64,000 nucleotides of DNA from NCBI GenBank assembly GCA_002633315.1, contig NWBN01000006.1, forward strand, positions 1 to 64,000, given 5' to 3'. This document shows positions 9,452 to 18,288 of the stretch, piece after piece (within the stretch, counting starts at the first letter, position 1; every line of letters begins with the position of its first letter). The stretch is from Bacteroidales bacterium Phil6 (GTDB taxonomy: Bacteria > Bacteroidota > Bacteroidia > Bacteroidales > F082). The notes beneath the pieces were generated by a model. It saw only the letters and a list, made by a program, of their open reading frames with translations. It searched no databases and was not told where the DNA came from. A program made the position numbers and the translations under genes.

Positions 9452-10000
9452 ATGTATATAAAATCCAACACTCTTTTCAAAGACTCATGTCCGGAGTCCA
9501 TTTTTGACAGAATAAAAAGGCCTTTCATCATTGCCGATCATCTTTTAACCCCTGACAATATGGGTTCCATGATACGATTGTCAGATAACATTGGGGCTTC
9601 GGAAATATGTTTCTTAGGCACCTGTCCAACCAATCACATCAGCAGAGTACGCAAGACAGCAGCAAGCAGCAAAGATAACATCAGATGGTACTTCACTGAA
9701 GAAAACGATTTAAAAAAGATTATACCGGACGGAAAGAAAATAGTTGCCATAGAAACTGCAGACAATGCCCAAAATCTATACGAATGTGAATTGCCTGAGG
9801 ATGTAGCCTTTGTTGCCGGCAATGAGAGTCACGGCATTAGAGAAGAGATACTGGAACAATGCGACATGGTGGTTTATATTCCCGTACCAGGTCCCACCCG
9901 CTCGCTCAACGTTAGTCATGCAACAGCAGTGGTTTTATTTGAATGGCAAAGACAAATGCTTACTAAATTAAAAGATGACATTCTTAACACCACAAAATAA
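9452..10000 (+). CDS. SpoU/TrmH-family RNA 2'-O-ribose methyltransferase
   Basis: A 182-residue SPOUT-fold methyltransferase with all three SpoU motifs. Motif 1 is around DNMGSMIRLSDNIGA, motif 2 is FVAGNESHGI, and motif 3 is IPVPGPTRSLNVSHATAV. These enzymes 2'-O-methylate tRNA or rRNA using SAM bound in a trefoil knot. The short length, without an N-terminal RNA-binding extension, is closer to TrmH/TrmL-like members than to RlmB. The exact target nucleotide cannot be told from sequence. It is co-directional with, and 4 bp from, the radical SAM gene, so it is probably the second gene of that operon. Confidence 0.9.
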   Translation: MYIKSNTLFKDSCPESIFDRIKRPFIIADHLLTPDNMGSMIRLSDNIGASEICFLGTCPTNHISRVRKTAASSKDNIRWYFTEENDLKKIIPDGKKIVAIETADNAQNLYECELPEDVAFVAGNESHGIREEILEQCDMVVYIPVPGPTRSLNVSHATAVVLFEWQRQMLTKLKDDILNTTK

Positions 10001-10141
10001 CAATAACTGTAATTCTTAGCTCTATTTATTCATGAAAACTAAACTCATATACATAAAAATCAAGTATTGGGTTTATATTTTTATACTGATAATCAACATA
10101 TTTACAATAATTTAATATATTCAAATTAAGTTCAATATATA

Positions 10142-10172
10142 TGTAGAGACGCCATAATATGGCGTCTCTACA
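10142..10172. repeat. Perfect 31-bp palindrome (REP-like element)
   Basis: Arms TGTAGAGACGCCATA and TATGGCGTCTCTACA flank a single central A. The core GTAGAGACG...CGTCTCTAC resembles short palindromic repeats that I recall as scattered in many genomes, including cyanobacteria and Bacteroidota. It is much more GC-rich than the surrounding spacer. Only one copy is visible in this window, so repetition elsewhere is inferred. Confidence 0.65.
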
Positions 10173-10259
10173 ATATGTTCATAAAATAACATTAGTGTCT
10201 CAAGTAATTATATCTATATAAATATTCCACAGAAAGACTTTTAGCGAACAACAATATAA

Positions 10260-10296
10260 AAAAATAAGGCTGATGTTATGTCAGCCTTATTTTTTA
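10260..10296 (-). terminator. Terminator of the T9SS cargo gene (bidirectional form)
   Basis: A perfect 15-bp stem with AAGGCTGA/TCAGCCTT in its upper part and A6/T6 at its base, loop TGTTATG. The A/T symmetry means it could also stop the convergent SpoU transcript. Confidence 0.9.
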
Positions 10297-10313
10297 ATTT
10301 ACAAAAATTATCA

Positions 10314-12134
10314 TTATTCTGAAACGACTACTCTTTGTACAGAACTATTACCTTCATTATTTACAATATTGAAGAAATAAACGCCGGCGCCATATTGACT
10401 CATGTTGATTTCATTAGAAGCATTGTCCATTCTAACAACATTAACCAATTGACCTACAGAATTGTAAATAGCCACGCAGTTGATATTATCACCTTCTATC
10501 TTAACAACAGACATTGTCGGATTAGGATAGATATTATATTGGTTAGCTGCATTTTCATCAACTGCGACACCATTGATATTCATTGTCACAGGGATAATGA
10601 TTTCCGGATTGTCAGTATCATTGGTCTTGATATATACATTTGCATTGTAAGTACCAATTTCCATAGCTATTGAGTTCAAACTCAATGTAACAGTTTCCTG
10701 TTGACCTGCCGAAATAGAACCAGCTCTCTTATCCATTGATGCCCATGTACCAGGAACCACTGAACCTTGGCAAGTTACACGAATATTATGGTTGCCATAG
10801 GTACTTGAAGCACCTTCATTAAGTGATGACCAAGCACCATTATTTATACGATACATATCACCATAAGGAACAGGTGTCATGCCGTCCATTGAGATAGGAT
10901 AACCACCTGGAGCCTGCTGATATTCAACAGTAGCCCATACGTCATAACCTGTCAACGGTATAGGTGTATCGAAAGTAACAGTATTCCAGTCACCTTCAAT
11001 AATCTGAGCTGCCGGAAGAACTTTCTCTGCAAGAAGTTCACCAGGACTATCATATAATCCTTGTTCATAAATACGGAAAGTAAGATCTCCGGTAAAACCA
11101 ATAGTCTGAGTATTTTCAGTAACCATTGCATAATATTGCATACTTACGATATCCATACCCATTACAGCACCTGCATACGATGAAGCAGAGAACATAGCAC
11201 CTACCTCAATCAAAGGATCATTTGATGTAAAGCCAACACCTGATTGAGGGTCTCCATCATAATGAATAACCTGTTGCGATGAACCGCCGGCACCTGCACC
11301 ATAGTCAACCCATGCAACCCAGTCACCGATACTTGTACCTTCATTAGTAATGTTGAATTCAGTTGTTATATATTCATCAGGTTCAATGTCCATTGCTATT
11401 TCATCAACATCAACGTCCATTATCGGGAATGTATCTCCGCCCACATTTGTGAATGTGACATTGTCAACATAGTATGTTGAAGTTGCAGCATCCTCAGGAG
11501 GGAAGAAATTCATTGCATCGAGTTTACGTCCGACTTGAGCTTCGCCGAAGCTGTCCCAACTCCATACCCAAGTATGAATCTCTTCATCATTGATTTTGAA
11601 AGTTGCCTGGTCATTATCGGTATCGACAAGTACTTCTATATGCATCCATTCATCATAGACACATGTAAAAGTTGCAGCTGAATTAGCAGCAGCATGAATC
11701 ATACCTTGTCCCGGAGCAGGTGTAGAATTCTGACCATCATTTGTCAAGTGGAAATAAATCTGAGCTCCCCACGTACTGTTAGTACCGTTAAAATTGTGTA
11801 ACAAATTGAAATAGGCATTCTTGCCCTCCGGAACATACAGATCGAATTCTATTGAATAAGAACCTGTTTCTTTTCCACCGAACAATACGACTTGGTCATT
11901 TCCATATTCCAATTTAAGAGAGTTACTGCCGGAACCGGCTTGTTCATTGCTAATAACACCATCTTCTGCAGAACCCGGGTTCATCGACCATGTTGTCCAA
12001 GGCTCGCCATAGGTTTCAGCTACTTTATCTCCTGATTGTGCATCGTCAAAGTTAAAGCTGAACTCCTGTGCAAATACGTTGCTGCATAAAAAAATGGCAG
12101 CAAACATCATTGAGAGTAAACTTACTTTTTTCAT
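10314..12134 (-). CDS. T9SS type A sorting-domain surface protein, LamG-like
   Basis: A 606-residue secreted protein. A signal peptide (about 1-22, ending SNVFAQ) is followed by a jelly-roll, LamG/concanavalin-like region (about 25-230) with phrases such as SIEFDLYVPEGKNAYFNLL and YYVDNVTFTN. A middle beta-sandwich region (about 240-510) follows, and then a type A T9SS C-terminal sorting domain (about 525-606) with NIYPNP, IYNSVGQ, GVYFF and a VVVSE tail. The protein should cross the outer membrane through T9SS and be anchored or released after removal of the sorting domain. Substrate or ligand is unknown. It is acidic and Asn/Gly-rich, as surface proteins often are. Confidence 0.88.
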   Translation of the reverse strand: MKKVSLLSMMFAAIFLCSNVFAQEFSFNFDDAQSGDKVAETYGEPWTTWSMNPGSAEDGVISNEQAGSGSNSLKLEYGNDQVVLFGGKETGSYSIEFDLYVPEGKNAYFNLLHNFNGTNSTWGAQIYFHLTNDGQNSTPAPGQGMIHAAANSAATFTCVYDEWMHIEVLVDTDNDQATFKINDEEIHTWVWSWDSFGEAQVGRKLDAMNFFPPEDAATSTYYVDNVTFTNVGGDTFPIMDVDVDEIAMDIEPDEYITTEFNITNEGTSIGDWVAWVDYGAGAGGSSQQVIHYDGDPQSGVGFTSNDPLIEVGAMFSASSYAGAVMGMDIVSMQYYAMVTENTQTIGFTGDLTFRIYEQGLYDSPGELLAEKVLPAAQIIEGDWNTVTFDTPIPLTGYDVWATVEYQQAPGGYPISMDGMTPVPYGDMYRINNGAWSSLNEGASSTYGNHNIRVTCQGSVVPGTWASMDKRAGSISAGQQETVTLSLNSIAMEIGTYNANVYIKTNDTDNPEIIIPVTMNINGVAVDENAANQYNIYPNPTMSVVKIEGDNINCVAIYNSVGQLVNVVRMDNASNEINMSQYGAGVYFFNIVNNEGNSSVQRVVVSE

Positions 12135-12173
12135 AAGATTAAAAAATTAATTACTACAAATATTAACTGCTTG

Positions 12174-12181
12174 CAAATTTA
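12174..12181 (-). promoter_or_regulatory. Bacteroidota -7 box, T9SS cargo promoter
   Basis: TAAATTTG on the minus strand, 39 nt upstream of the start codon. Confidence 0.65.
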
Positions 12182-12304
12182 TACTTTTTTTTTAATCCAT
12201 GTATCATTTTGTACATTTTTTTTATATTTTTTACACCTTATTATTAATGCGGGCATTTACAACGTTTTTTGATTTTGAAGATTTAAAGTCTTCACAATAA
12301 TTTT

Positions 12305-12312
12305 TAATTTTG
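12305..12312 (+). promoter_or_regulatory. Bacteroidota -7 box, HAD phosphatase promoter
   Basis: TAATTTTG lies 18 nt upstream of the ATG at 12331. No clear -33 TTTG is found at the expected spacing. Confidence 0.6.
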
Positions 12313-12330
12313 CATTAAAAATATTTAGCA

Positions 12331-13023
12331 ATGGCTATCAAGCATATATTTTTCGATTTGGACAACACCTTATGGGATTTCGACTGCAGTTCCATGATAA
12401 CCTTTCGACAACTTTACAATGAGTTCAAACTCAAAGAATCCAATATTCCCAATGCAGAACAATTTCATCATGTTTATATGGGATACAATGACGACTTATG
12501 GGATTTATACCGTAAAGGTCTTATTGACAAGTCATTTCTAAAAACGGAAAGATTTCGTTTGCCACTTGCCGATTTCGGCATTAATGACATCCGTCTTTCC
12601 CACGACATGGGAGAATATTATACCACATACGCTCCACACAATGTTGCCCTCGTAAACGGCGCAATAGATGTTCTCGACCATCTAAAACAACATTACCATA
12701 TTCATCTTATCACCAACGGCTTTGCAGATGTACAAAAGATAAAGATACACGATTCCGGTATTGAAGACTACATTGACAGCATGACAGTATCGGAAGAAAT
12801 AAACATCAAAAAGCCGGATACAAGACTTTTTCATCATGCTCTCAACAAGGTATCCGCAAAAACAAATGAAAGCATTATGATCGGTGATGACTTGAAAATA
12901 GACATATTACCTGCCAAATCGATAGGGATGTCTCAGATTTATTTCAACAAAAAACATTTGCTGCATGATGAAGACGTCGATTATGAGATAGACGATCTAT
13001 TATCCATAAACAATATTCTGTAA
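12331..13023 (+). CDS. HAD-family noncanonical pyrimidine nucleotidase (YjjG-like)
   Basis: A 230-residue HAD-superfamily hydrolase. Motif I is FFDLDNTLWDF, motif II is LITNGF, the motif III lysine is in KKPD, and motif IV is MIGDDLKID. The cap is the alpha-helical C1 type between motifs I and II. The form DLDNTLWDF and the length match the YjjG subgroup, which dephosphorylates noncanonical nucleoside monophosphates to keep them out of DNA. Exact substrate preference is inferred. The gene converges on psd, with 3 bp between the stop codons. Confidence 0.85.
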   Translation: MAIKHIFFDLDNTLWDFDCSSMITFRQLYNEFKLKESNIPNAEQFHHVYMGYNDDLWDLYRKGLIDKSFLKTERFRLPLADFGINDIRLSHDMGEYYTTYAPHNVALVNGAIDVLDHLKQHYHIHLITNGFADVQKIKIHDSGIEDYIDSMTVSEEINIKKPDTRLFHHALNKVSAKTNESIMIGDDLKIDILPAKSIGMSQIYFNKKHLLHDEDVDYEIDDLLSINNIL

Positions 13024-13026
13024 TTA

Positions 13027-13689
13027 TCATTTAAGATATGCGAGCACCGACATTTGCCCTCTGACGACATCATAAAGTTTTACATTTATCTCTGCATCCA
13101 AAGGCAAGAAGAAATCCACCCTACTGCCAAAACGTATCATACCGAACTCTTTCCCCACCTCGGCAACAGTTCCCACCTTGGCATGCCATACAATACGACG
13201 TGCCATGACACCTGCAATCTGACGGAACAGCACTTCCCGCCCCTTATCGTCTTTGACAACAAAAGTATTACGTTCGTTAAACTCAGAAGACTTAGGATTG
13301 ATGGCGAACATCTTCTTTCCCGGATGATAACGATGATAAGTAACTACACCATCCATAGGAAACCAATTCACATGCACATCATAAGCAGACATGAAAACCG
13401 ACACCTGTATTCTTTTATCATGAAAGTACTCATTCTCATCTGTCTCTTCTATCACCACGACGGTACCATCGGCAGCCGACACTACGGCATTATCCTCTTT
13501 GGTGACAATTCTTTTCGTAGGCACTCTGAAAAACAACACTGTCCAAATCACAAACCCGGTAAAAACAGCTGTCAACAGCAGATTCAGCCATAAAAAAGGA
13601 GAACACAACCAATTTATCAGCAATATTGCAAACACAGCCAACAATATGACGGTAAAAATAATACCATAACCCTTTTTATGAATATACAT
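13027..13689 (-). CDS. psd: Phosphatidylserine decarboxylase (short, PSD-A type)
   Basis: A 220-residue membrane-associated enzyme. Two hydrophobic stretches lie at the N-terminus (about 8-50). The C-terminal motif RFGSRVDFFLP contains the Gly-Ser site where these proenzymes self-cleave to make the pyruvoyl group, and SAYDVHVNWFPMDG carries the conserved histidine region. It makes phosphatidylethanolamine from phosphatidylserine. The short form without the long N-terminal extension is normal for Bacteroidota. It lies 4 bp downstream of cdsA, which makes its upstream precursor CDP-diacylglycerol. Confidence 0.92.
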   Translation of the reverse strand: MYIHKKGYGIIFTVILLAVFAILLINWLCSPFLWLNLLLTAVFTGFVIWTVLFFRVPTKRIVTKEDNAVVSAADGTVVVIEETDENEYFHDKRIQVSVFMSAYDVHVNWFPMDGVVTYHRYHPGKKMFAINPKSSEFNERNTFVVKDDKGREVLFRQIAGVMARRIVWHAKVGTVAEVGKEFGMIRFGSRVDFFLPLDAEINVKLYDVVRGQMSVLAYLK

Positions 13690-13693
13690 AATA

Positions 13694-14515
13694 TTACATT
13701 ATTATCATTAAATAAACAAACAAGAATGGTACAGCCATAAAAGTAGCATCGAATCTATCCAATATACCTCCATGACCCGGTATTAAACTGCCTGAATCCT
13801 TAACACCCGCCTCGCGTTTGAGCATCGATTCGCACAAATCACCCAAACTGCCGAACACAACAACAACAACTGCCATGCCAATCATCACAATATCATGCAA
13901 TAATTCCAAAAAATACCTATTGACAAAATAAGCCGCCGCCACAGTAAACAACAATCCTCCGACACTGCCTTCTATCGTCTTCTTGGGCGATATACGGGGA
14001 AACAACTTGTGTCTTCCAATCATAATACCTGTCAGATACGCAAAAATATCATTGATCCATATCAATGAAAAAACAACGATTATCAGGATGTTATTATCGA
14101 CAACGTCAACTATGCCATTATGCAGAAACATCAACAATCCTGAAGGCAATGCGACAAACAAGACAGAAGCCCAATTGTTGCTTGCTATATTAATAAATTT
14201 ATCCTTTGCAGAAAACAAAGCAATAATAAATGTAACGAGCAGCAACACTATAGCAAATACTGCATATTTAAAAGATATAATATGCCAAGCCATCGCAGTC
14301 ATGAAAAGATACGACACAAAAGCCAATGTTACTGAAGACATTTTGCATACTGAAGATTCACCATGAGGCAACAACCCTGTCATCTCCAATGACCCCTTAA
14401 TGACAACAAAAGCCATAACAATAAAAAATGCCCAAGCATGCAACAACACACTCCCTAACACTATTATTACAAAAACAGCTCCGAATACAGTCCTTTTACA
14501 AAGCTCGTTCATCAT
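13694..14515 (-). CDS. cdsA: Phosphatidate cytidylyltransferase CdsA
   Basis: A 273-residue integral membrane protein with about eight hydrophobic segments. The C-terminal CDP-diacylglycerol synthase signature is present as SMLKREAGVKDSGSLIPGHG followed by GILDRFD. It converts phosphatidic acid and CTP to CDP-diacylglycerol. A longer in-frame start would be a TTG at 14530; the tandem ATGs at 14513-14515 and 14510-14512 are more plausible. psd follows after 4 bp. The upstream PAP2 gene is 61 bp away on the same strand. A near-consensus box with TTACTTTG lies just upstream, so cdsA may have its own promoter. Confidence 0.93.
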   Translation of the reverse strand: MMNELCKRTVFGAVFVIIVLGSVLLHAWAFFIVMAFVVIKGSLEMTGLLPHGESSVCKMSSVTLAFVSYLFMTAMAWHIISFKYAVFAIVLLLVTFIIALFSAKDKFINIASNNWASVLFVALPSGLLMFLHNGIVDVVDNNILIIVVFSLIWINDIFAYLTGIMIGRHKLFPRISPKKTIEGSVGGLLFTVAAAYFVNRYFLELLHDIVMIGMAVVVVVFGSLGDLCESMLKREAGVKDSGSLIPGHGGILDRFDATFMAVPFLFVYLMIIM

Positions 14516-14576
14516 GCTAATTTTGTGCAAAGTAACAAAAAAAAAATCAATTTATGAAATTCAAACCATCACATTA

Positions 14577-15377
14577 TCAAAATTTCAATGCCACACCAAT
14601 GCCACAGCCATCAGAAAACGGTATAACTGTAAGATTATCAATATTCTTTAATTTATTATTAAATTCAGCCACTCCTATTCCAATAAAATAGCCCAAGGCA
14701 GCGCCAAATAACACATCCGATGTCCAGTGTTTCATGGCTACAAGACGTTGACACGACACTAATGTTGCCAAGGAATAAGCTGTCACACCAACCCACACCT
14801 TATTATTATATATACCTGACACTGTCGCTGCCACGGCAAAAGCTCTCGCTGCATGTCCCGACACAAAAGAAGTACTCGACAAATCTGAAAAAGGACCATT
14901 CCATTGCATAGAGCCTACGCCTTCATCCGGACGAGCCCTACATGAAAGCACCTTAACACCGGCGACAGCCACCTCAGTGAATATCAACGTCTGTATGACT
15001 GCCAAAGATGCTGTCCTCAACCGACAATCTTTGTTAATGGCACTGATGGCATACATGCCAAAAGCTAATGGAAACAACACATACTCTTCTCCCAATATTC
15101 CAAAACCTCCAGAAATCGTCTGAAAATTTTCACTGCAACTTGATTTGATGATATCGTTTATCTCATCATCAAAGGCAAACGACAATCCTGTTGCTGTCAA
15201 AACACCGGCTGTAACAACCCAGTCTTTCCAATCATAACGTGCCGGCTGAGATACCACCGACAAGCCACAATGCCATGAATCTTTAAGATACTTCTTGCTT
15301 AACAGCACATCGCATTTCTGCGCCATAACGATACAAGGCAACAAAACTGACATCAACAGTAATATCGATTTTCTCAT
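14577..15377 (-). CDS. PAP2-family membrane phosphatase
   Basis: A 266-residue exported/membrane phosphatase with an N-terminal signal-like segment (ending IVMAQ). The three PAP2 motifs are visible: KVLSCRARP, FVSGHAARAF, and QRLVAMKHWTSD, which carry the conserved Arg, His, Arg, His and Asp. Such enzymes remove phosphate from lipid phosphates (phosphatidic acid, undecaprenyl pyrophosphate or lipid A). The position, with cdsA/psd downstream and a PagL-like gene across the divergent promoter, makes a lipid A or phospholipid substrate attractive, but this is inference. It lies 10 bp downstream of mazG. Confidence 0.87.
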   Translation of the reverse strand: MRKSILLLMSVLLPCIVMAQKCDVLLSKKYLKDSWHCGLSVVSQPARYDWKDWVVTAGVLTATGLSFAFDDEINDIIKSSCSENFQTISGGFGILGEEYVLFPLAFGMYAISAINKDCRLRTASLAVIQTLIFTEVAVAGVKVLSCRARPDEGVGSMQWNGPFSDLSSTSFVSGHAARAFAVAATVSGIYNNKVWVGVTAYSLATLVSCQRLVAMKHWTSDVLFGAALGYFIGIGVAEFNNKLKNIDNLTVIPFSDGCGIGVALKF

Positions 15378-15387
15378 GACGACTTTC

Positions 15388-16182
15388 TTATCCGATTATA
15401 TCATCTTTTTTCTCCAATGACTTAGCCTCGTCCCAATCCTCTTCCATCTCATCGAGAGTCATGTCAAGAAGAGAACGACCATGTTCACGAGCCTTGTCTT
15501 CAATATAAGTAAAACGGTTTTTAAACTTCTTATTGGCACGTTCGAGAGCATCTTCGGGATTGACATGAATAAATCTTGCATAATTGACAAGAGCGAACAT
15601 CAAGTCGCCGAATTCTTCTTCTATCTTGTCTTTCTCAGAATCATTATCCACCTCATATACAAGCTCTTGCATCTCTTCTTTCACCTTAGCCCATACATCA
15701 GTGGCATTATTCCAGTCGAATCCCACACCGGCAGCCTTCTCCTGCATACGATAAGCCTTTAACAAAGACGGCAACCCGTTAGGCACGCCGGCAAGTACAC
15801 TCTTCGTTCCCTCTTTCTGCAATTTTATCTTCTCCCAGTTATTAGAAACATCATCAGCATTTTTAACTATCACATCTCCAAAAATATGCGGATGTCTTAT
15901 GATAAGTTTTTCGCATATACCATTCAACACATCAGAAATGTCGAACAATTGTCTTTCCTCTGCTATCTTGGAATAAAACACTATATGCATTATCAAATCC
16001 CCGAGTTCCTTTTTCACATCATCATAATCCGAAGCTATAATTGCTTCGCTCAACTCGAAAGTCTCCTCTATGGTAAGATGTCTAAGGCTGTCTATTGTTT
16101 GTTTCTTGTCCCAAGGACAGCCTTTGCGCAACTCGTCCATTATTTCAAGCAGTCTCTTGAATGAATCCAACTTTTTATCCAT
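15388..16182 (-). CDS. mazG: MazG nucleoside triphosphate pyrophosphohydrolase
   Basis: A 264-residue protein with two MazG modules. The first (about 10-110) carries CPWDKKQT, EETFELSEA and the metal-binding KKELGDL. The second (about 140-250) carries EEEFGDLMFALVNYAR. MazG hydrolyses NTPs to NMP and pyrophosphate, for housecleaning of abnormal nucleotides. An in-frame reading continues upstream to 16275, but the -7 box at 16201-16208 and the family-like start MDKKLDSFKRLL support the ATG at 16180-16182. It heads a probable mazG-PAP2-(cdsA-psd) run. Confidence 0.93.
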   Translation of the reverse strand: MDKKLDSFKRLLEIMDELRKGCPWDKKQTIDSLRHLTIEETFELSEAIIASDYDDVKKELGDLIMHIVFYSKIAEERQLFDISDVLNGICEKLIIRHPHIFGDVIVKNADDVSNNWEKIKLQKEGTKSVLAGVPNGLPSLLKAYRMQEKAAGVGFDWNNATDVWAKVKEEMQELVYEVDNDSEKDKIEEEFGDLMFALVNYARFIHVNPEDALERANKKFKNRFTYIEDKAREHGRSLLDMTLDEMEEDWDEAKSLEKKDDIIG

Positions 16183-16200
16183 ATCACTTATTTTATCATG

Positions 16201-16208
16201 CAAAATTA
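16201..16208 (-). promoter_or_regulatory. Bacteroidota -7 box, mazG promoter
   Basis: TAATTTTG on the minus strand, 18 nt before the mazG ATG. Only 33 bp separate it from the divergent plus-strand box at 16242-16249. Confidence 0.65.
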
Positions 16209-16241
16209 CATTATTTACATCTTTAATCATAAAAAAAATCA

Positions 16242-16249
16242 TACATTTG
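16242..16249 (+). promoter_or_regulatory. -7 box abutting the PagL-like start codon
   Basis: TACATTTG ends only 4 nt before the ATG at 16254. Transcription would begin at or next to the start codon, giving a leaderless mRNA. Confidence 0.6.
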
Positions 16250-16253
16250 TAAA

Positions 16254-17402
16254 ATGAAAAACATTGTACAAACAAATAAAAAAGTACTCATTCTGTCACT
16301 ACTATCGATACTTATCTGTAGCACACAAGTATCTGTAGCACAAGAAGGCAGCAAAAAATACAACAACTTTCAAATAGAGTTGCGTACAAATTACGGATTT
16401 TTCATTCATCATCATCTGGAGATGACAAGATTTCCAGCTCGTTTTCCTTCATTCGAGCTAAGTTTTCAGCAAGCCACATACGGGAAAAAAGATTGGCAGG
16501 CATATTTCAACTATCCAATCATAGGTATTACAGCATATTATTCAAGTTTAGGAAACACCGATGTCATAGGACAGGCTGTAGCTTTATATCCATTCATTAA
16601 TTTTCCGTTTAACAAAAGCAAAATCAACACCGTCAGTTTCCGTTTCGGTGTAGGATTAGGATATCTCACAAAAAAATACGACAGACACGAAAATTTCCAA
16701 AACACCTCCATAGGTTCCCATTTCAACGCTGCCATATCTTTAAGTTTGGAATACCGCCGACGCATAGCCAAACGTTACGACATAGCAGCATTCATCGGAC
16801 TTACACATTTTTCCAACGGGTCCTCTCGCTGTCCGAACAATGGCATCAACATGGCACAATGCGGATTGTCGGCTGCTTGTTTTATCAATGAACCACAAGA
16901 ATATATTCCAAAAAGATTATCTGACAATAAACAATATAAAAAATGGAATCTCAAAACAATGTCTTATTATATCGGATTTTCATACAGTTTCAAAGATATT
17001 GACGAATGTATAGGCTATGACAAAACATTCTCTGTATATAATCTTTATGTCAATATTTTCAAACAAATCAGCAGACTTAACAAAATAGGTGTTGGATTAG
17101 ATGTGGCATACGATACTTCAGACAAAACTGCACTTCTTTACGATGGAATATCGTATTCTAATGATTTCCAATTAATTAAAACAGGCATAAATATTGCATA
17201 CGAATTAATGATGGACAACACCTCCTTTGTCATTAACATGGGTTACCATATTACAGGAAAAGAGATGGACGGAGGAAGGATATATCAAAAACTCAGTCTC
17301 AAACAAAATATTTCCAAACATCTGTTTGCATGTATAGGTCTTACGACGCACTTTGCAAGGGCAGATTACATAGGTTTTGGTTTGGGATTTAAAATCAACT
17401 GA
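16254..17402 (+). CDS. Acyloxyacyl hydrolase / PagL-like lipid A deacylase family
   Basis: A 382-residue outer-membrane beta-barrel candidate with a signal peptide (about 1-29, ending VSVAQ). The segment GLTHFSNGS (about residue 180) matches the PagL catalytic His-x-Ser-Asn motif. The surrounding alternating hydrophobic strands and terminal aromatic pattern fit a barrel. PagL proteins remove the 3-O acyl chain from lipid A. This protein is about twice the length of Pseudomonas PagL, as is common for the Bacteroidota family, and its activity is inferred. No other in-frame ATG is near the N-terminus, so the start stands although the promoter abuts it. The GIN-domain lipoprotein gene follows after 2 bp. 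Confidence 0.75.
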   Translation: MKNIVQTNKKVLILSLLSILICSTQVSVAQEGSKKYNNFQIELRTNYGFFIHHHLEMTRFPARFPSFELSFQQATYGKKDWQAYFNYPIIGITAYYSSLGNTDVIGQAVALYPFINFPFNKSKINTVSFRFGVGLGYLTKKYDRHENFQNTSIGSHFNAAISLSLEYRRRIAKRYDIAAFIGLTHFSNGSSRCPNNGINMAQCGLSAACFINEPQEYIPKRLSDNKQYKKWNLKTMSYYIGFSYSFKDIDECIGYDKTFSVYNLYVNIFKQISRLNKIGVGLDVAYDTSDKTALLYDGISYSNDFQLIKTGINIAYELMMDNTSFVINMGYHITGKEMDGGRIYQKLSLKQNISKHLFACIGLTTHFARADYIGFGLGFKIN

Positions 17403-17404
17403 TC

Positions 17405-18142
17405 ATGAAGCAAATAACAATAATATCATTTATCCTTATCATTCTGTTACAATTTACATCATGTAAACGTGTTCCATTGTCAACAGGCGAGATGACAACA
17501 GAAGTCAGACAGCTCGAACATTTTTCCAAATTAAAATTATTCAATAATGTAAATGTCACAATAATGCCTTGCGATACATTCATGATAGAAATCTCAGCAG
17601 GTAAGAATTTGCTTAAAAACATTACATCAGAAGTCAACAACGACACTCTCATAATAAAAAACAACAACTTGTGTAATTGGTTAAGGGACTATGATTCTCC
17701 TGTCAATGCCACAATTTATCTAAAAAAAATATATTATATTCATTATGAATCAGTTGGAGATTTAAAATGCAATGAATCTCTAATAGACTACAACAATAAT
17801 TTTTATCTTTTTGTCGATGAAGGAAGTGGCAATATTGATCTTGAATTGTATTATAAAGACGTAACATTGTTCGTCGACGATGGCAGTTGTGTCATCAATA
17901 TCGACGGATATGCAGACAACGCATATATCACGAACAAGACTTTCGGCATACTGGATGCCGGAGATTTACAGGCAAGATATGTCAACGTTTTATCAAACAG
18001 TCCCAACGAGACATATATTCACTGTATCAATACATTGACAGCCCGGATAATGAGTATAGGAAATATTTACTATCGCGGTACACCTGATAACATTTCCGTA
18101 AACAAATCTTTCAATGCAAAAGGAGAACTTATACCTTATTAA
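17405..18142 (+). CDS. GIN-domain (DUF2807) lipoprotein
   Basis: A 245-residue protein with a lipoprotein-type signal (LLQFTSC, lipidated Cys about residue 20). The rest is repetitive beta structure with the layout of the head-GIN or DUF2807 domain: an N-terminal FSKLKLFNNVNVTIMPCDTFMIEI stretch (given in parts: FSKLKLFNN, VNVTIMP), then repeated short strands rich in Asn and Asp. The function of this family is unknown. Genes for it are common in Bacteroidota, often beside membrane proteins. It is translated right after the PagL-like gene (2-bp gap) and is followed by a long hairpin. Confidence 0.8.
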   Translation: MKQITIISFILIILLQFTSCKRVPLSTGEMTTEVRQLEHFSKLKLFNNVNVTIMPCDTFMIEISAGKNLLKNITSEVNNDTLIIKNNNLCNWLRDYDSPVNATIYLKKIYYIHYESVGDLKCNESLIDYNNNFYLFVDEGSGNIDLELYYKDVTLFVDDGSCVINIDGYADNAYITNKTFGILDAGDLQARYVNVLSNSPNETYIHCINTLTARIMSIGNIYYRGTPDNISVNKSFNAKGELIPY

Positions 18143-18211
18143 TATAGGTTAATATAGAAATATTTTTAAATGAGATTCAACGATTCAGTTTAATATCATC
18201 ATTAAACATAA

Positions 18212-18255
18212 AAATGGCAGATTGTCAAATTCAAGAATCTGACAATCTGCCATTT
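18212..18255. terminator. Long near-perfect hairpin between convergent genes
   Basis: Sixteen-bp perfect arms AAATGGCAGATTGTCA and its complement (18212-18227, 18240-18255) enclose ATTC/GAAT. It lacks a T run. Its position between the convergent GIN lipoprotein and proS stops suggests a bidirectional terminator. Confidence 0.55.
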
Positions 18256-18288
18256 CAAATAATAACAAACAATAGTTATATCACAGTA

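Larger units (their letters stand above)
10001..10313. other. Gene-free convergent spacer with palindromic repeat
   Basis: This AT-rich spacer lies between the convergent SpoU methyltransferase and T9SS cargo genes. It holds a perfect 31-bp palindrome (10142-10172) and a strong terminator (10260-10296). I see no coding region. Confidence 0.6.
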
